Origin: Trematomus loennbergii
Lineage: Eukaryota; Chordata; Actinopteri; Perciformes; Nototheniidae
DNA length: 64,000 nt
Reading direction: 5' to 3'
Assembly: GCA_012861695.1 (NCBI GenBank)
Contig: JAAOOA010000002.1
Coordinates: 28,016,804 to 28,080,803, forward strand
Notes under the pieces: generated by a model
The model's input: the letters and a program-made list of their open reading frames with translations, nothing else
What the model was told of the DNA's origin: nothing
Database searches by the model: none
Shown: in pieces, positions 23,886 through 38,810 of the stretch
How the letters are laid out: each line of letters begins with the position of its first letter
Position numbering within the stretch: the first letter of the stretch is position 1
Position numbers and translations under genes: made by a program

Positions 23886-26800
23886 AGTGCCATGCTCTAT
23901 GGATCAAATGGATGCCGAACACCGCGGGCAGATTGCTGAACGATCACCATAACATTGTTATACTTTTGTTCTCGTGTCAGGCTGTTTTGGCTTCATGCAC
24001 CACTGAGTAACTTTCACAGGAATGTGCGGGGCCGCATCACCAACGCTGTATCCAGTTCTCTTTATACATCCATGGATTTGACCCATTTAAATCACTACAC
24101 CATTTCAATATAACGGGGGGAAAAGGACATCACTCAAGACCAAGGAGGGGAATCAATGTGTCTTTACAAACACCTGCTCTCAACATTTCAAGTGTTGCAT
24201 GATGGGAAAATGAAGCGAAGTGCACCATATGCACGCATTTCGACCAATTTCACTCAAACCTCTTGTCAGACTCACGTTGGAAGAACCCTAAAGGGTGACA
24301 CACAAACGTGGCACATTCTTTCACTATTCATGATACGGAAACAAGATACTGTACACGAATCTGAGGTGTCAGCGCAGCGCCGGGACTGAAGCACGGGCAA
24401 AGAGACAGCCGTCACAGCTCGGCTTGGTTCATTTATGAAAGATGTCACTGTACAGATGGGCTGAGCTCTTACACACCACAGCAGATAACACGATCGTGTC
24501 TGCCAACACTGCTTTAGTGGCATACATTAACTCCAGCTCACACCCATGTATTCCAACTGTGCAACTGCTATTAGCTGCACTCCTCCACCGTGTGTTCAGG
24601 CGGAAAGTGGTGTGCAGTGAACTCCATTAGAGGCAGAGGGTGTGTTAATGGGGAGGGGGTACAGTGGCTGGTGAAGAGGTGCGGGTGGTGTTGTGGATCA
24701 GAGTGAAGGGTACAGAGTGGTACTGATGTATAGTTAGGAACACTGGCAGGCTGCCTGTCAACTAAAGCCTACACACACATATACACACTGACATGCATTC
24801 ATACAGGCGCAGTCTGATTCGAGAGCGTGAACTGCAGCAAAGGTTTAAAAGTGTCACTTTCTGCCTCGCACTCAACTGAGACAGTTTTGTGAGCAGCTAT
24901 TTCTTTTTTTAAACTTCTTAGATCCATTGCTGGGATCAGAATGTCTGCCTCGTTCTTGAACAACTTATTCTCTTCATTGCTATGTGCAGCAGCACCAACA
25001 CAGACACACTATTATGCTGAAATGAGCACGCACAATTTTTATTTTTTTTAAACTTAATCATATGCAAATAAAAAAGCTGATAGAAGAATAACATGTAATG
25101 AATTACAATAACAAGCGGAACAAAGAAAGCGGAGAATGTGAAAGCGTATTTCATCTTACAACATCCTTGTATCATATTGCAGTAATCTTTTGCAGCTCTT
25201 TGTATGCTTGGTTTTATATTCAAAGGAAATTCTTATCCTATTGCAGACAAGGAATTGATTAGCCTTGTTCTACGGTTTCAAAAACACCAGAGAAAAAGAT
25301 TGTTGTCATACAAGAAACTGATTTTAATTCAGTTGGAAAATGCCATTAGATCCCCATACATTCATTTGTCAGCCTTGAACTGAATTTCATGTGATGGATA
25401 GCTTGTTAGTGATGTAGGCAGAAGTTTTCATATTGATTCATGCACTCTCCGTCCTCACACCAACACTGCACTACACACAGAAGCAACACACACACCTGCC
25501 ACATTTTAATATATATCTATTATCAAACCAACAACAGGGATAAAATAACATCTGCATCTCAAAGCATATAATGCATCATATTGAGACTCAACAGCTTCTG
25601 CCTGTATAACAAGGCCCTTCATAAGTGTGCATGTATATGCTGGCTAGGTGACACTTTATCTCAGCATAGAGTATGTTTTGCCCTTCAAACCTAGACAGCT
25701 TTGTTCGGCACTGACTGTGTTCCCACGTGAGGAGCTTATCTTGGCTGAACTCCGCTACACAGTGAGATGAAGCACGCTAACATATAGACAGCTACTCGAC
25801 AGATCTCTTGGAATGTTCAGGAAAACCAATGTAAATGCCAGGGAATCTTGTATCGGCTCAGTCACGACTGATAATATCAAACGGTTCAGCCTGTGCTGTA
25901 ATTGATTTAACATTGGAGGGATGTCTTTGTTGCTGCATAATTCCTACAACCTACCTTTGTCCTAGATCTTTTACCCGTTCTCTGGACTCTCTGCCTCATG
26001 TGTTAAAAATGTGTTTTCATTTTCAGATATGCTACCTATCATGCAGCTACATATTCACAGAGCATCACGGTATCAGATTGAACATTCTTGGGTGCCATTT
26101 AACTTGATGATGTGTCTTGCATTGAGGCATATTTTAGCACATCCTTTGCAGTAAGACTTCTCGCTAATTCTGTGTCACACTCTGCCCTGAAATCTGACTT
26201 CTCCAGCAGCCCCCTCAAGACATTAATGAACTGCAATCGACTGAATCACACATGTGAGCCATTACTTATAACTTCTCTTGAACATTGGACAGTACTCCAA
26301 GTTTTATAATGTCTTCTGCTGCGGGTTTTCAAAGTCTAAAATAATAAACCTGATATTTTCACCTGGAGCTAAGGGACGTATTGTAACAAAAATGGTGTGT
26401 TTGAAGCTACAGGTATGGTGTAGGAATATGTAAACATTTTCCTACTCACGACATAATCAAGCTGCATTTTTTAAATTGCAGGATTACGATCTTTACCTAT
26501 ACTCAAGAGTAAAAGTATGGAAGGACAAAACTGAATGGCTAGAATAACCCTTCAAAAAATACTCGAAAGCAAAAAATGTGTGGCGGTAAGTAACCAGTTT
26601 GCTGCTTTGCATATGAAACAAACATTCATAACATAAAAACATGGTGTGTATGTAGTAACAGAAGCCAGCTAATTTGAATTCAGATGGAGATCACAAATGG
26701 TGTTCTCAACGAAGAGGGCTGACACTTAAGAACAGGTTTTGATGCTTAAAGACACACTTTTAGACCTTGAATGTCACTTTAGACTATCTTGATTAGGGAT

Positions 26801-29800
26801 CCTACCTCTGCAGTATATTAAGTATTATCAAAGCACAATTTCCTTTAAAGTCTGTACTGTTGCCAGAAGACTGATGTCCTAGAATCGCTATAAAAATACA
26901 CCGGTGATAGAACGAATCAAAGACTTAATTGACACCAGCTTGTACTTGTCACTTGAGCAGTTAAAAAGTGACCTCCTTCATTCAATTTAAAGCCTGGCTG
27001 AGTCTTTAAAGGGACACCGCAATAAAGAAATTAGGTGATGTGTTTGAGAATGCTGGGGCTCACATCAAGGTGGCCATATCCATTCATCCTTCCCCTCTGC
27101 ACCAAATAAATCTCCGTCTTATCTGCCACATTTATCCTTCACTTGGCATCACATCGTTGGGCAAAAAAAAAAAGTGCCCATCCCGGATCTACCCCTCTAC
27201 TTCATGCCGCCAAAGTGACAACCCCATGATTCAACATTATTTTCATAATCAAAATGTCTCATTTCAGACTTCATCTCACACAGTAGCATGAGGAGAGGAG
27301 TATGATTGTGCTCAGGTGCCCACAGAGCTACATTAATAATGCTTTATCTCAAATCCTGGGATCGACTCCGGTGCTTGGTAACAGAAAAACAACATAAATG
27401 ATAAAATGAAATTTCGAGACATGCTATTTTGTTGTGAGACAAATGGGCCTTGACTTCAGGGTTAGGTTCTGTAAATGTGTGGGCACACAGAGCAGAAATA
27501 AACACCTTTTGTCTGTCGCTAGAGACAGGAGTGCTTTGTTTTCTCCCTCAGCAACAGCCTACAGTTCTACTAGAACTTAAAAATCTGAACTAATTTGTGC
27601 ACGTATTGTCTTGGGAAATTGGCGACAATAACAGAGAAATGTTTTAATTCAGAACTTTGGATTTGCTTAATAGAGCAAAAGAAAATGAAGGTCAGCATGT
27701 TTGATGGAAGAAAAGTAATTACAAGTTGTTGTTTATCTTAGCAAAACATCCAATTATGATATGACTCTGGATACAGATTGGAACAGTGGTCATATTGCAA
27801 TTTCAGGGTACATCTTCAAGGATAATAATTGATTCCTCAGAAGACAAACATCTCTGGGTGTGCGGACATTATATAATAAATCCGTGACAAAGTTCAGTTT
27901 TTAACAGGGAAAACACTTTCAATTGCACACATCAAATATAAGAAACATGTTGTTTTACATTTCTATATCCACATATCTTTGTATTCAGGAAAGGAAATTA
28001 CAGTGGTGAACCAGACATTTATGCATCAAATCACAGGCTATGATTCCTGCCGCGTTTGATTGAATGCCCTGCATTTACAAAGGTGAGGCAGATCTTTGAT
28101 AAGGACTGCCCAGTTGTTTCAAATGAGGGGGAAAAAAAGCACAGAGCCGTATTCATAATGTGGACCGGCACTTTGCATCGGCTAATGTTGTCATTTCACT
28201 TCAGATAATTTGTTTACCATTGGACTGCTGCCGCATTTCCACACACTCCAGCTCTATTTTCCCCTCAGTGCTAACTGCCCCCAATTTCATCGCTCTTTGC
28301 CAATCAGGCCTGGAAATTACCGTTACGGACACACATCCAGCCCACTTCAGAGGAATAATCAGCATGCTGTCTGTGAGGCATGAGGCCACACAGCACCAAA
28401 GCTTAGCCCAGGATCATTATCAAAAACTATTACCCCTCTGGCCTGGGCATTTTATACCAGCAATTTAGAAGCACAGGAGGGCTGGGAAATATGGGGAGTG
28501 GGTCAGTTAGTCATATGTATTGCAGTTTGGTAGCCAATGGCAAACATTTCTTTTTGATCACATTGCTTTTAGTAGTTGTTATTATTGTATATATAAGTGA
28601 GGGGGAGAGGTTTATTTGTATATCTCAAATACTAAGGTACTGTTGCCATAGGTGATGTATGCTAGTTGGTTTTGATAAGGGTCTGCATTTAAAGACTGTA
28701 TCAACATAGGAATTGCTTGTAGATCCTATTGCAATGGCCACTGGGACCTAAGTCAACTATACTGTATATATCCTTCATTAGCAATGCAGGGGCACCTACT
28801 GGTCCATTTGTTAAAAGCACACAGAGCAGATGCACCCCACAGGAGCCAGACAAGTACATTTTCCAATAGCTCTCTTTCTTTTTTGGCCTTTTCAGAGCTT
28901 TGTAAATGAATACTCAACACTTGTAAAAGGAATCCAGTGGTGTCTTTTCTGGCCTCCAGGTTAATACAAACCCAAATCCTCTGCAATATGAATCTAAACT
29001 GCAACTGAAAAGCCCACAACTCCAGCATGCATTCTTTCATTCTCACCATAGGTCTAATGGCCATGATTTGTGCGCTTTAATTATCTGCAGCATGATCATT
29101 AATTTGACACTGTCAGTGAAGCATGCTGATGTGAGATTCATCAATCCATAAATAAACATGAAATAACGACTTCTATCATGCCTGTGGTTATTACACTCCC
29201 ATCCATGTTTGTGAAAGTCAGTTTTCAATTGGTGATAAGTGCACTCTGGTAAACGTCTGAAAATAGTATTTTGACAAATGGAAAATGGAAGCGAGCACAA
29301 TTTCAGAGACGTTAAAACGACATTAAATGTGTGTCAGAAACTTGGCAGGAAAATAGCAGTCATGGCCATTGGACGTCATGCTTCGATCAACTATGTTTTA
29401 TAATCTAATTTATACACAATATAAATTCAGCAGCAATGGGTCGCCACATACAGTACAGTACTGTAAGTCATCCGATGATTCTGATTATCCTTGATTGATT
29501 TACTGCTTGTTGGAGTGTAAAAAGGAAATTAGAGGGTCATTTTGTCAATACTTGGCCCATCGAGAAACTGAAACCGTACCCTGGCATATTTCTTATTACA
29601 CATGTTTACAACACAATGCATGAAACATAGAGCCAATGCACTACAGAAACAGACACACACATTGTAGGCAGTTCTAATCTCAGCGGGCATGCAGACACTA
29701 ACTCTGCCGATGAAAGTGCAGATGAAAGTGACTAAATAGTAGCTTAACTCATCTTGCTGAAATACATCTGTGAAACTCCATGACTGGTACAGCATGTAGT

Positions 29801-31885
29801 TACAAAGAAAATAAGTGCACCCTCAGTCAATGCACAGGGAATGGTTTGAGTACGCTTTTCTATGAACTCAAGTCGTCAAAGATTGCCTTCAGAATGTTCT
29901 GAAAAGAGGAAATTACTTGAGACCACGTGAAGAAACGTCTACCTTCAGAGGGTGAAGGAACAGCGGGAATGAAAAGGCCTTAAATATTTGCCATGGTACA
30001 GCGGTATTCACTGTAACAATGGATTTAAAAAAAACTATTTTTGTCAGATGCTGTTTTTTACAAATTTCAAAACTGCTTTCTAAAAGGTTTTTCACGCCCT
30101 ATTCCTCCGAGCAGTCAGGCTTTTGTTATATGGGCTACTGCATTCATATAAAAATGTAATCCTCAGATGCAGCTGTCAATGTTACAACAATAGTAACCAA
30201 TAATGAATATTTCATGAAGCTCTATCAAGCCCATTAGAGGCGACATGTATTACTATCACTCTGTCGTCCTCATCAGAATGTTCAAATCCTTTTCCATGCC
30301 TGTCCACTTGTAAAACAAACACTGCTGTATGCAGACTGATAATACGCCAGGCCTATCTCTGCTGTGATGGCTGCCATTATTAGTAAGATTTGTCTGTGGG
30401 AATGCAAATTCATGAAGCAGGGAAGATAAACATCAGTGCTGCTGGAAGACGCCCTCTCTCACACTGTGCATTAGTGGAGCATGACAGTTGCCAAGGCATA
30501 ATCAAGACGGATCGCATCCGATGATGACTTCTAAAAATTACAAATGGCAACAGCGGGGAAGGCCTTGCAGGCATTCGCTTTATCATCAGCTATAAGGCCA
30601 GGAGAAGTGAGATTCCATGGGCTCGGAACTGGAGTACCAGGGGCCACAAACTGTTTATTATATCCTCCCATGCTGCATCTTCTCTGGTAGTTGTAATAGG
30701 TCATCAAGACATCATGAGTCTTGGAATGGATTCTTACCTTCCTGCATAATCCCAGGGTTCATTGCATTAACAGGGTTTACGCATGGTCTTAAACTATGCC
30801 GGTCTTAACTTAAGCCTGGCCTAGGAGTTACATGAATTGATCCATTAAGCCTGGGTACAAATCGTATTCAACAAGCAAGCATAAAGCAAAGATCTGAAGG
30901 GGGGACATTTTGTATTGTCAGCTATGAGGTCACTGGAAAAAGAACTGTCTGTATCTGAATATCATGATAACAATTAAACTGACAGCCAATACTATGAAAG
31001 CTATACAGTATAAGCAGCAGAGACTAAAAAAGGTGGTGAAGAAGTGCCAGGTGAGGTGACTGGAAAAACAGAGTGTGTTGTTCAATGCAGCAATTTTACA
31101 CCCAGAAACTATATTAAAATGAAAATCTGATGCATGCACAGCATTACAAGATACTATTAAAAACTGTTGACGCTGTGCTCTCAAATTGTTCTAAAGCCAT
31201 TTGATGTTGTCTTGGATTTCTACAATCGATAATGATAATTTCATCAAATGCCGTGAATTCCACACATATAGTTTGGCCCTCTCCTCTACACTCCTTTGAT
31301 GAGAAAGCACTGATGAAATATTGAACGAAATCTGATTTGCGATATGAGTTCGCTTATATTTTTTATGATGGAAAATTGTTTATGGAATATGGCTCACAAG
31401 CACTAAAAACACTGCTGGTTTGAAGGTTTATGAGTAAGCAGATCTAGTGTGGACTTTAACAGAGTTGGTGAAGTTTACTGAATGGAAAATAGGACAATAC
31501 TCAATACTCAATGGTGAGATTTGTGCCTTATTTCAAGCACTTTCAATTCGTTTTGGTTTTCTATAGTTGCTGATAGCCACTGCCTTGTGTTCTTGTGCCG
31601 CCTACACATTAATATCTTTATATCCATGTCCGTGAATTTTTATTTTCTTTGATCCTCCATAGTGTTGCTACAAATGAGCAGATTGTTCCCACTTAATCCT
31701 AGCAATTTACGCTGCAAGGCAATACGCATAGTGGAGCTGCAAATCACATTAACCTGCATTGACAAGAATGGACACATTTAGGCTTGTCTTTTTTAGTTTA
31801 GTTGGTGTAAAAGATGTAAAGCCCAATCTGAAGAGTTGAAAAACTGTCTTAGTGTAGGAGTAAAGATCGGTTGTTGCAACAAGTT

Positions 31886-31917
31886 AACCGTAACCCTAAT
31901 CCTAACCCTAACCCTAA
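31886..31917. repeat. Degenerate telomere-type repeat
   Basis: About five copies of the CCCTAA hexamer, some with single changes (CCGTAA, CCCTAAT), lie inside the long 5' intron. They create a spurious Asn-Pro repeat in a short open frame, which is not a gene. Confidence 0.85.
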
Positions 31918-33480
31918 AACAACTACTTTATCTTCTTCTGAACTTTTCTGGATAAAAAGAGACTGCCTTAAACACAAAGGTCTTCAAGGTTGTCAGGCTC
32001 TAAAACGTCCAAGTGAATGGAATTCAAAATATATTATAGTCCACTTAGTGCATATTGTGAGCTTTGTCCTGGAATTAAGACCTCATCTGACCACTAATTG
32101 TAATTACTGTTTTAAAGCAGCAACTCCTGTGGGCTGGTTTCCAAGGTAACTACAGTTCAACGATTCAAATATTCTAGTTAGCAACTGAACGCCACATAAC
32201 CCTCCTCCCCTGGCTGGTATTGATTAAAAAAAAGTGTGTGGAAATGGAGCGACTCGCTTTGCAAACTGGACTAGTTTTTTTTAGCGTACACTTTTGCATA
32301 ATGGCAAGCAGGGACATAAAAGAGATGCAAATGAGTGAGGGAGATGGAGAAGAAAATAAGTTTGGGACTTCAGATGGGGACTGATTGAATAGGAAGGGTC
32401 CCTTCTGTTTCATTACATTCTTTCTTTCTCCACTTTCAACACTTCATCGCCTCCTGTCTCTTCAGAGCACTCAGTCAATGGGTTATTTGTTTGAATTTTT
32501 GTTTTCAGAGCTCAAGGACAGCAGTGCTATTGTCTCTTTGCTGACACGTAAACACTTGAGCGTTTACCGAGTGTGCGGTGTCAAGACACTGATGTTTTGG
32601 AAAGGGAATATGTTTGTGCAGGGGAGGGACAATGAAGGGTGCTCAAAGTGAGCTTACATTGGGATTGATCATGTTCATTAAGAGATGATGAGCATTTGAA
32701 ACAGACGCAGGTGGCTGATTTGATGGATGTGGTGTGGAGAGGGACAGAGTCCAATAGGGCATATCATATATTTTGAGGGAGAGTCTCATTTTTCTATTAC
32801 ATGATATGTCACAGGCACAGAAAGCCACATTGAGCTGCCTTTTGTCCAGCCATAACTCATATTTGGTAAGGCTGACAAGATAAAAGTGTACCTTGACTTT
32901 CAAGACTTGGAGCAGTCTCTCTTTTGAGTGAGATTAAATCAAAAGATAGATCAAAGTTCTTTGAAAATAAAGCCACAAAGAAAGGTGTCCAATTCCTATA
33001 AAGGTTTAAAAAGGTCAAATAAGTAATTATCAAGTGCTATAAAAAAACTCTGAGGTGGTTTTAATTCAGTTCAGATTCAGGATAAAAATCCAGCATAATA
33101 TATTTTACATATTGAAAGAACCTCACAACTTAACTGTAAAAGAGAACATTTACCAACATATTTTGTTTAATCAATTATTCTCATTGCACTTTTCCAGCAT
33201 AGGTAAAATAATAGCTAATAATACATCATTATATCTGGTAAAGATTTATTTTACAAAGACATGTTGTGTATATTTTCTTTTCCACTCTATTCACTGTTGC
33301 TATGGAACACACAACAACAACATTTATTTTTTATATATATATATGGAAACATTTAGCAAAAGATGGTGCGTTTAGTCTGTAGCATAACTGGCATAATAAA
33401 CGTACAGTAAACAAAAGTACAACATGAGCATGTGAGATGTAGGGAGAAATATAGGCCTTGTTTTAAGTGCAAAAGATCAG

Positions 33481-33487
33481 ATAGATG

Positions 33488-33555
<68 letters not shown>

Positions 33556-33591
33556 CAGATAGACAGATAGATAGATAGATAGATAGATAGT

Positions 33592-33622
<31 letters not shown>

Positions 33623-33629
33623 TAGATAC

Positions 33630-33667
<38 letters not shown>

Positions 33668-33704
33668 GGATAGATGGATGGATGGATGGATGGATGGATG
33701 GATC
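33481..33704. repeat. (GATA)n/(GATG)n microsatellite, about 224 bp
   Basis: A long tetranucleotide tract, mostly GATA with a GATG run at the right end and interruptions near 33553 and 33622. The antisense Ser-Ile-Tyr-Leu frame is an artefact of the repeat. Such tracts are highly length-variable. Confidence 0.98.
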
Positions 33705-36700
33705 ACTTTTTCATATGCAAATTCCTCTCTAAGTTGGCTTAATTAAACACATTTCCCATTTCCTGTTGGCTTCAATGGATTGGAGTAGAAAGCATGCTAC
33801 AGAAAGAAGGATGAGAGCCGTGCTCCCACCATTTCTCTCAAGGGACGCAGCCGTTAATGCTTACATTTCTTCAGTTGAGATGGATTTATAATTATCCACT
33901 TCCAGTGATTAATGGTCTTATAATTATCTGAGATGAAATATAGCAACGCAGATGTGTGTGTCTTCATTCACAATAACATTTCGTGATAATAATAAAAACA
34001 CTCAAAGGATGAGGGGATAAGCGGTGTGTTAATCACACCAAATCACAGTGTTTACGGATAAACTGGATCTTTGTACAGACATTGTTTTGCTTGGAAACAC
34101 TCTTCTAACTGCAATGTAGCGATAGCCATCCTCCATTTGAAGAACAGCTAACATAATCAGTGTGTCCTTAAGAGATTTTATTTATTACATCCGGAATTTT
34201 AACAATCACCAAGGAGAAATGTTTCCTTCCAGAAAAGGGAATGCGTTCTCATTAAATAATATGTTCTCCCTCAGCTTTCTGTGACTCATAAAAATCCCAT
34301 TCGCCACCCTCCAGACTGTGTAGACATCCATTTCCCTTTCATCGTTTTCAACCATTCGCTTCCCTGGGAGACAGGCTCATCACATTCTTCTTCGCTGCCT
34401 GCTGTGACATTGAAATAGACCCCTAATCAAAACATTTGTCTTTCTTTCAGCCTGCGCTCAGACCAGTGAATGAGAGCTGACACCAGAGGGAGATGTATTT
34501 GTCCCAATCAGAGCCTCATCTCTGTGTCACCGCCGGGCGAGTGTTTTATCTAGACAGGGCACTGATGAATCCGCCACTTAGCCTTGATTTGGAGGAGCGG
34601 CTCGCCACTGCCAAAGTACCAGGTTAAATCACAGCGTCAGTAGCTCAGCCATGGCCATTACAGGCGACTCAGACATTGTGCATTAACCATAAATGCTCAT
34701 AAATGTTGCAATAAGGATCTCTGCCTTCTCGTTTATCAAGTGAGCTGTAATTACAATGTGAGGTTGTATTGGGAACGAACAATCTACATTATATTTTCTT
34801 CTTGTAATCCCATTTGTGTTTGTGTGAGTGTCATATGTGTTTCAATTATAATTTAAGGTTGTGTTATCGCCTAATTTATATCTTTCTTGTAAAGGTGTCA
34901 TTACAATTGGAGCTCCAGGATGCCTGCTTTATATGCAGCAGTGAAAGTATCTTGCCTAACACCATTTCTTAGGGTGGTGTTAAGCCATTGTTTTGACACT
35001 ACACTTAACCAGCCATGTTGATTAAAGCTGCCGCTATGCTGCATAATTAAACTAACTAACTTGCTGAAAGCAGAAATAATAGGCTGCGTGTTTCACAGAC
35101 AATACTGTGAAAGTTAAAAGCTCATAAGAAGGCCACTTAGATTTTTAAAAGGCAGTGTTTTAAGGAAGGGGTTCAGCAGATATGCTTGTGCCATATTCAA
35201 ATTCCATAACCGGCCCATGGACTGTAACTCATCTCAGATTATTTTTAAGGTCAGCCTTCACATTTCCATTAGATAGTATGTAACTTAACCCATCTGGTAA
35301 GCAGGTTGTTAGTTGTCAGCATCTGTACCCTTAAAACGCAAGTGATGAGGATGAGTGTATTACACTTTGGATTTAACCAAATGCATGTCCATCGCTTCAA
35401 GTGCTTTTCGCTCCATTAGTGAAAAAAGCTTTTTTGGAAAAGTGGAGAAAGCTGTGTGTGTGTGGAGAGAGAGAAAGAGGAGAGGCTGACTGCTAGCTGC
35501 AGTACCTGTCAGAGAGAGTGCAATGTTGTTACAAGACAAGGGAGGAAGAGGAGGCTTTATCAAGGTGTGCAGGATACCAATGACATGAGACAAGAGGCGT
35601 GAGTCGGAACTAGATTATGCCACACCTTCACTAAGAGGACTCTGTCAAGACGGGAGTAAAGGTCCATTTCAGTGGCAGCCACTGTGATACTTGACTGCAG
35701 AAAGCCATTACCTTTCAAGTATACACTCTACTTTTAAGTGCATATAAGGCAATAAGCGGACACTCGATCCTGTAATTTCATTTGGATTCTATAAGCCTTT
35801 ATTTGAAATGCTTAAATGGACAAAAACGTTATTTTCAGGCAAAGTCTTTAAGGTTTTGAAAAATGAAGGCAAGCTGTACTGTGTTTGAAATGGGTTTGCA
35901 ACTTTTATAAGAGGTGTGTTTTATGGTGAGAACACCAGCGGAGATGATTGTCTGCAAAGTCTGTAAGTCATAGATGGAAGTTGATTTAGAAGCTCAACGG
36001 TGTGTCCTAGAGCGTCCTTTACCAGTCTGCTGGTTCTTCGGCAATACATCACAAAGCCCCAAATGGGACCACAAAACATCTCCCCTTGGACTTGCTATCA
36101 CACCGCCACCTCGAACGCACACACTCTCCGTGAAAATCTCTCAATCAAAGCTTCATTTGCATTTCAAAGTAGCACTTTACAGCCATGGAGAGGACATAAA
36201 ATCACACCTGCCTTCAAATAAATAAATGGGAATTCAAAATGGTGTAAAGAATGATATAAAGCCGGGGGCTGGCAGAAAACTAAGCTTGTCATATTTTATG
36301 TCATTTACAGTACATTAGCAAATGCCATAAAAGTGCACAGATGTGTGAGATGCAGTAGTCACAGGATTTAGGGGACTTAAGGCAGTAATATAAATGGGGT
36401 GGGAGGGGGGGTAATGATTAGCTTTGCCAGAAACTCTGTGGGCAAAAAGCCTAAAATCTAATTGAAAATGCTTCACTTTTACTTTTCTCTTTGGAATCTA
36501 GCAATCTTCTAAAAAGAACCATTTATTTAAATAGCTGTTTATTTTAAGTTGTGGTAAATGTCTTGCCTTCAACAGATGCTATAAATCGTTCTCTTTGCAA
36601 CGACATTTTTAAGTCATTAACCAAAGAAAATCAAAAGGCAGCATGCTCCAAAAGGATTTAGATTCACTATGTTTGACTCGTTCTATCCCAAACAGTGAGG

Positions 36701-38662
36701 GCAGTCCAACCACTTCAGTTGGGGAATCAGTGGGAAAACCCAGGCGTCACAGTGTTCACAGGAGGGGTTTGATGCTGGAGCTCAGGTACCTCTCATCTTA
36801 GGTTACTGTCTCTCAGAGCTCCTGGCCTCCCCCGGGGCACTTTGCCAGATCCAACTCAGCATCCTGGTTACTAGACTGTGAAGCCTCAAGAAAACCCTTT
36901 TTCCATGACTACACCTCTCCTTTTTTACACACCTCTTCAACTTTCTTTTGCCGACGGCATTGCCTGGGGGGATAATTCAGCTCCCGATAATCAAAGAGCT
37001 TTGAACCCCCATTCTCTTATATTACCTCTAAACCCCCGACCAACATTATCACTGCCATTTGTTCTTTTTCATTTAAAAAAAATTCAGAACACTTTGATAG
37101 ATACGGTTGAACCTTTTGTTTTAAAAGAGAAAAACATGAATCAACAAGGCGCCCTTAACACAGTTGGGTGTCAATTTGACTAATGACTCTGACAAGGTTT
37201 TACAACAAGGTGCTCCCACCATGAAGTGTTTTGCAAGGGAGCTGAGCAGTTAAAGAGTAAGGGTCAGGCATTATTAGGTCACTTTTATATAAAAAATAGA
37301 TTTCCTAACCTACTCCCGCTGCCTCAACAAGCGATGATGAAGTGTGTGACTCAATAGTTCCCCTTGCACTTTGTATCTCATTAACATCACAGGAAAACGC
37401 CAGGTTACTGCCAATGCCTCTTACTCATAATTTAACTCAGCCAAGGCACAGCATACAAAAATAACGATATAGAGAGAAAAAGCAGACAAAAAATCCCTTA
37501 GAAATTAACTATCCACACTTAAGAATCATCCTACTTCCTTTCCCTTACTGAAAGCGCATTGGGAACACAGTCACAAGCATGAAAAGTAGTCATCAAAACG
37601 CTGCCATCTACTGCAAAGTTCTCTCCAGAGAGCCAGCTTTACTTCATTATATCTTCCATTTGAACCTGTTCATGATCCAGGGTGTGTCCTCTCCACCTCT
37701 CCACTTAGTGTGCATGGCTACTGGGTTGTGGAGGCATATCTTAAACCCATCTAAGTGGCGATGACATGGGTTCTAAACCAATTAAAGGCCTTCTCAACAA
37801 GCCACAGTCATGGTCCATTGGAGTTTTTACTGGGCACTTACAGGCTTCTCTGCGCTCGCTTTCTGCCTGGTCACTGAACTGCCTCTGTGACTCCAGCACT
37901 CGTGGAGTTACCCTTAGCTTTTACCTTTGGCTGCCATTGCCTTGCTTGTCAGAGCCTTTGTCCTGTTGCTTGGCGGGCTGCCAGTTGCAAGAAAATTCTG
38001 CCAGCCTCTCCCACAGATACACATTGCAGCGTATGAACACTATCAGGTGTATACAAAAATACACACGTATAAATGTGGACATGCAGAAATGGGAGTGCTG
38101 CTTTTGTAGACACTAATGGAGATGATGTTGCGCCATTGAAGGTCAGGTCAGGGGAGATTAGAGTGGCTGCCCCACACTGACAGTCTGACCTTTAGTAAGC
38201 TAGTACTCGCAGTGTGACTTCTCTCTGTTGCCTTGCTTTATCTCAATGGCAAAGCCTTACTTACACAGCCCAGAGGCTTCTACTCTATGTGCAATCATTA
38301 TCATTTGTAATACGACCTAATAGCCAGTTTCAAGGCTTAAGAAAAGTCACTAATGGAATCTCAACCATTGTATTTCTTGGGGAAACAGAAAGTACCACCC
38401 TTGTCGGATGGACTTGTTGGCAGTAGGACAGGAATCAAAGTAAAACTACCTACACAGATACTTGAAAAGGTACCCTTATCTGCCGTTTGGAAAGGGCTAT
38501 AAATGAACAGTGGCATGGGAAGGTGAGGCTGCAAGTACATCTCAGTTAGTGGGTTTCTGGCAATCAGTTGGAGTGAGTTGGACTGGCGGTGTGACGTGAT
38601 GCCCTTTGGGATGATAAACATCAGGTTCCATATGCTACTGCAGGCAGTGCTCATGTGTGTGC

Positions 38663-38810
<148 letters not shown>

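Noticed and set aside
31871..32149. Open frame with an Asn-Pro repeat
   Set aside because: Produced by the telomere-type repeat; the remainder has no recognisable domain.
33353..33706. Ser-Ile-Tyr-Leu repeat open frame, minus strand
   Set aside because: Direct translation of the (GATA)n tract; not a membrane protein.
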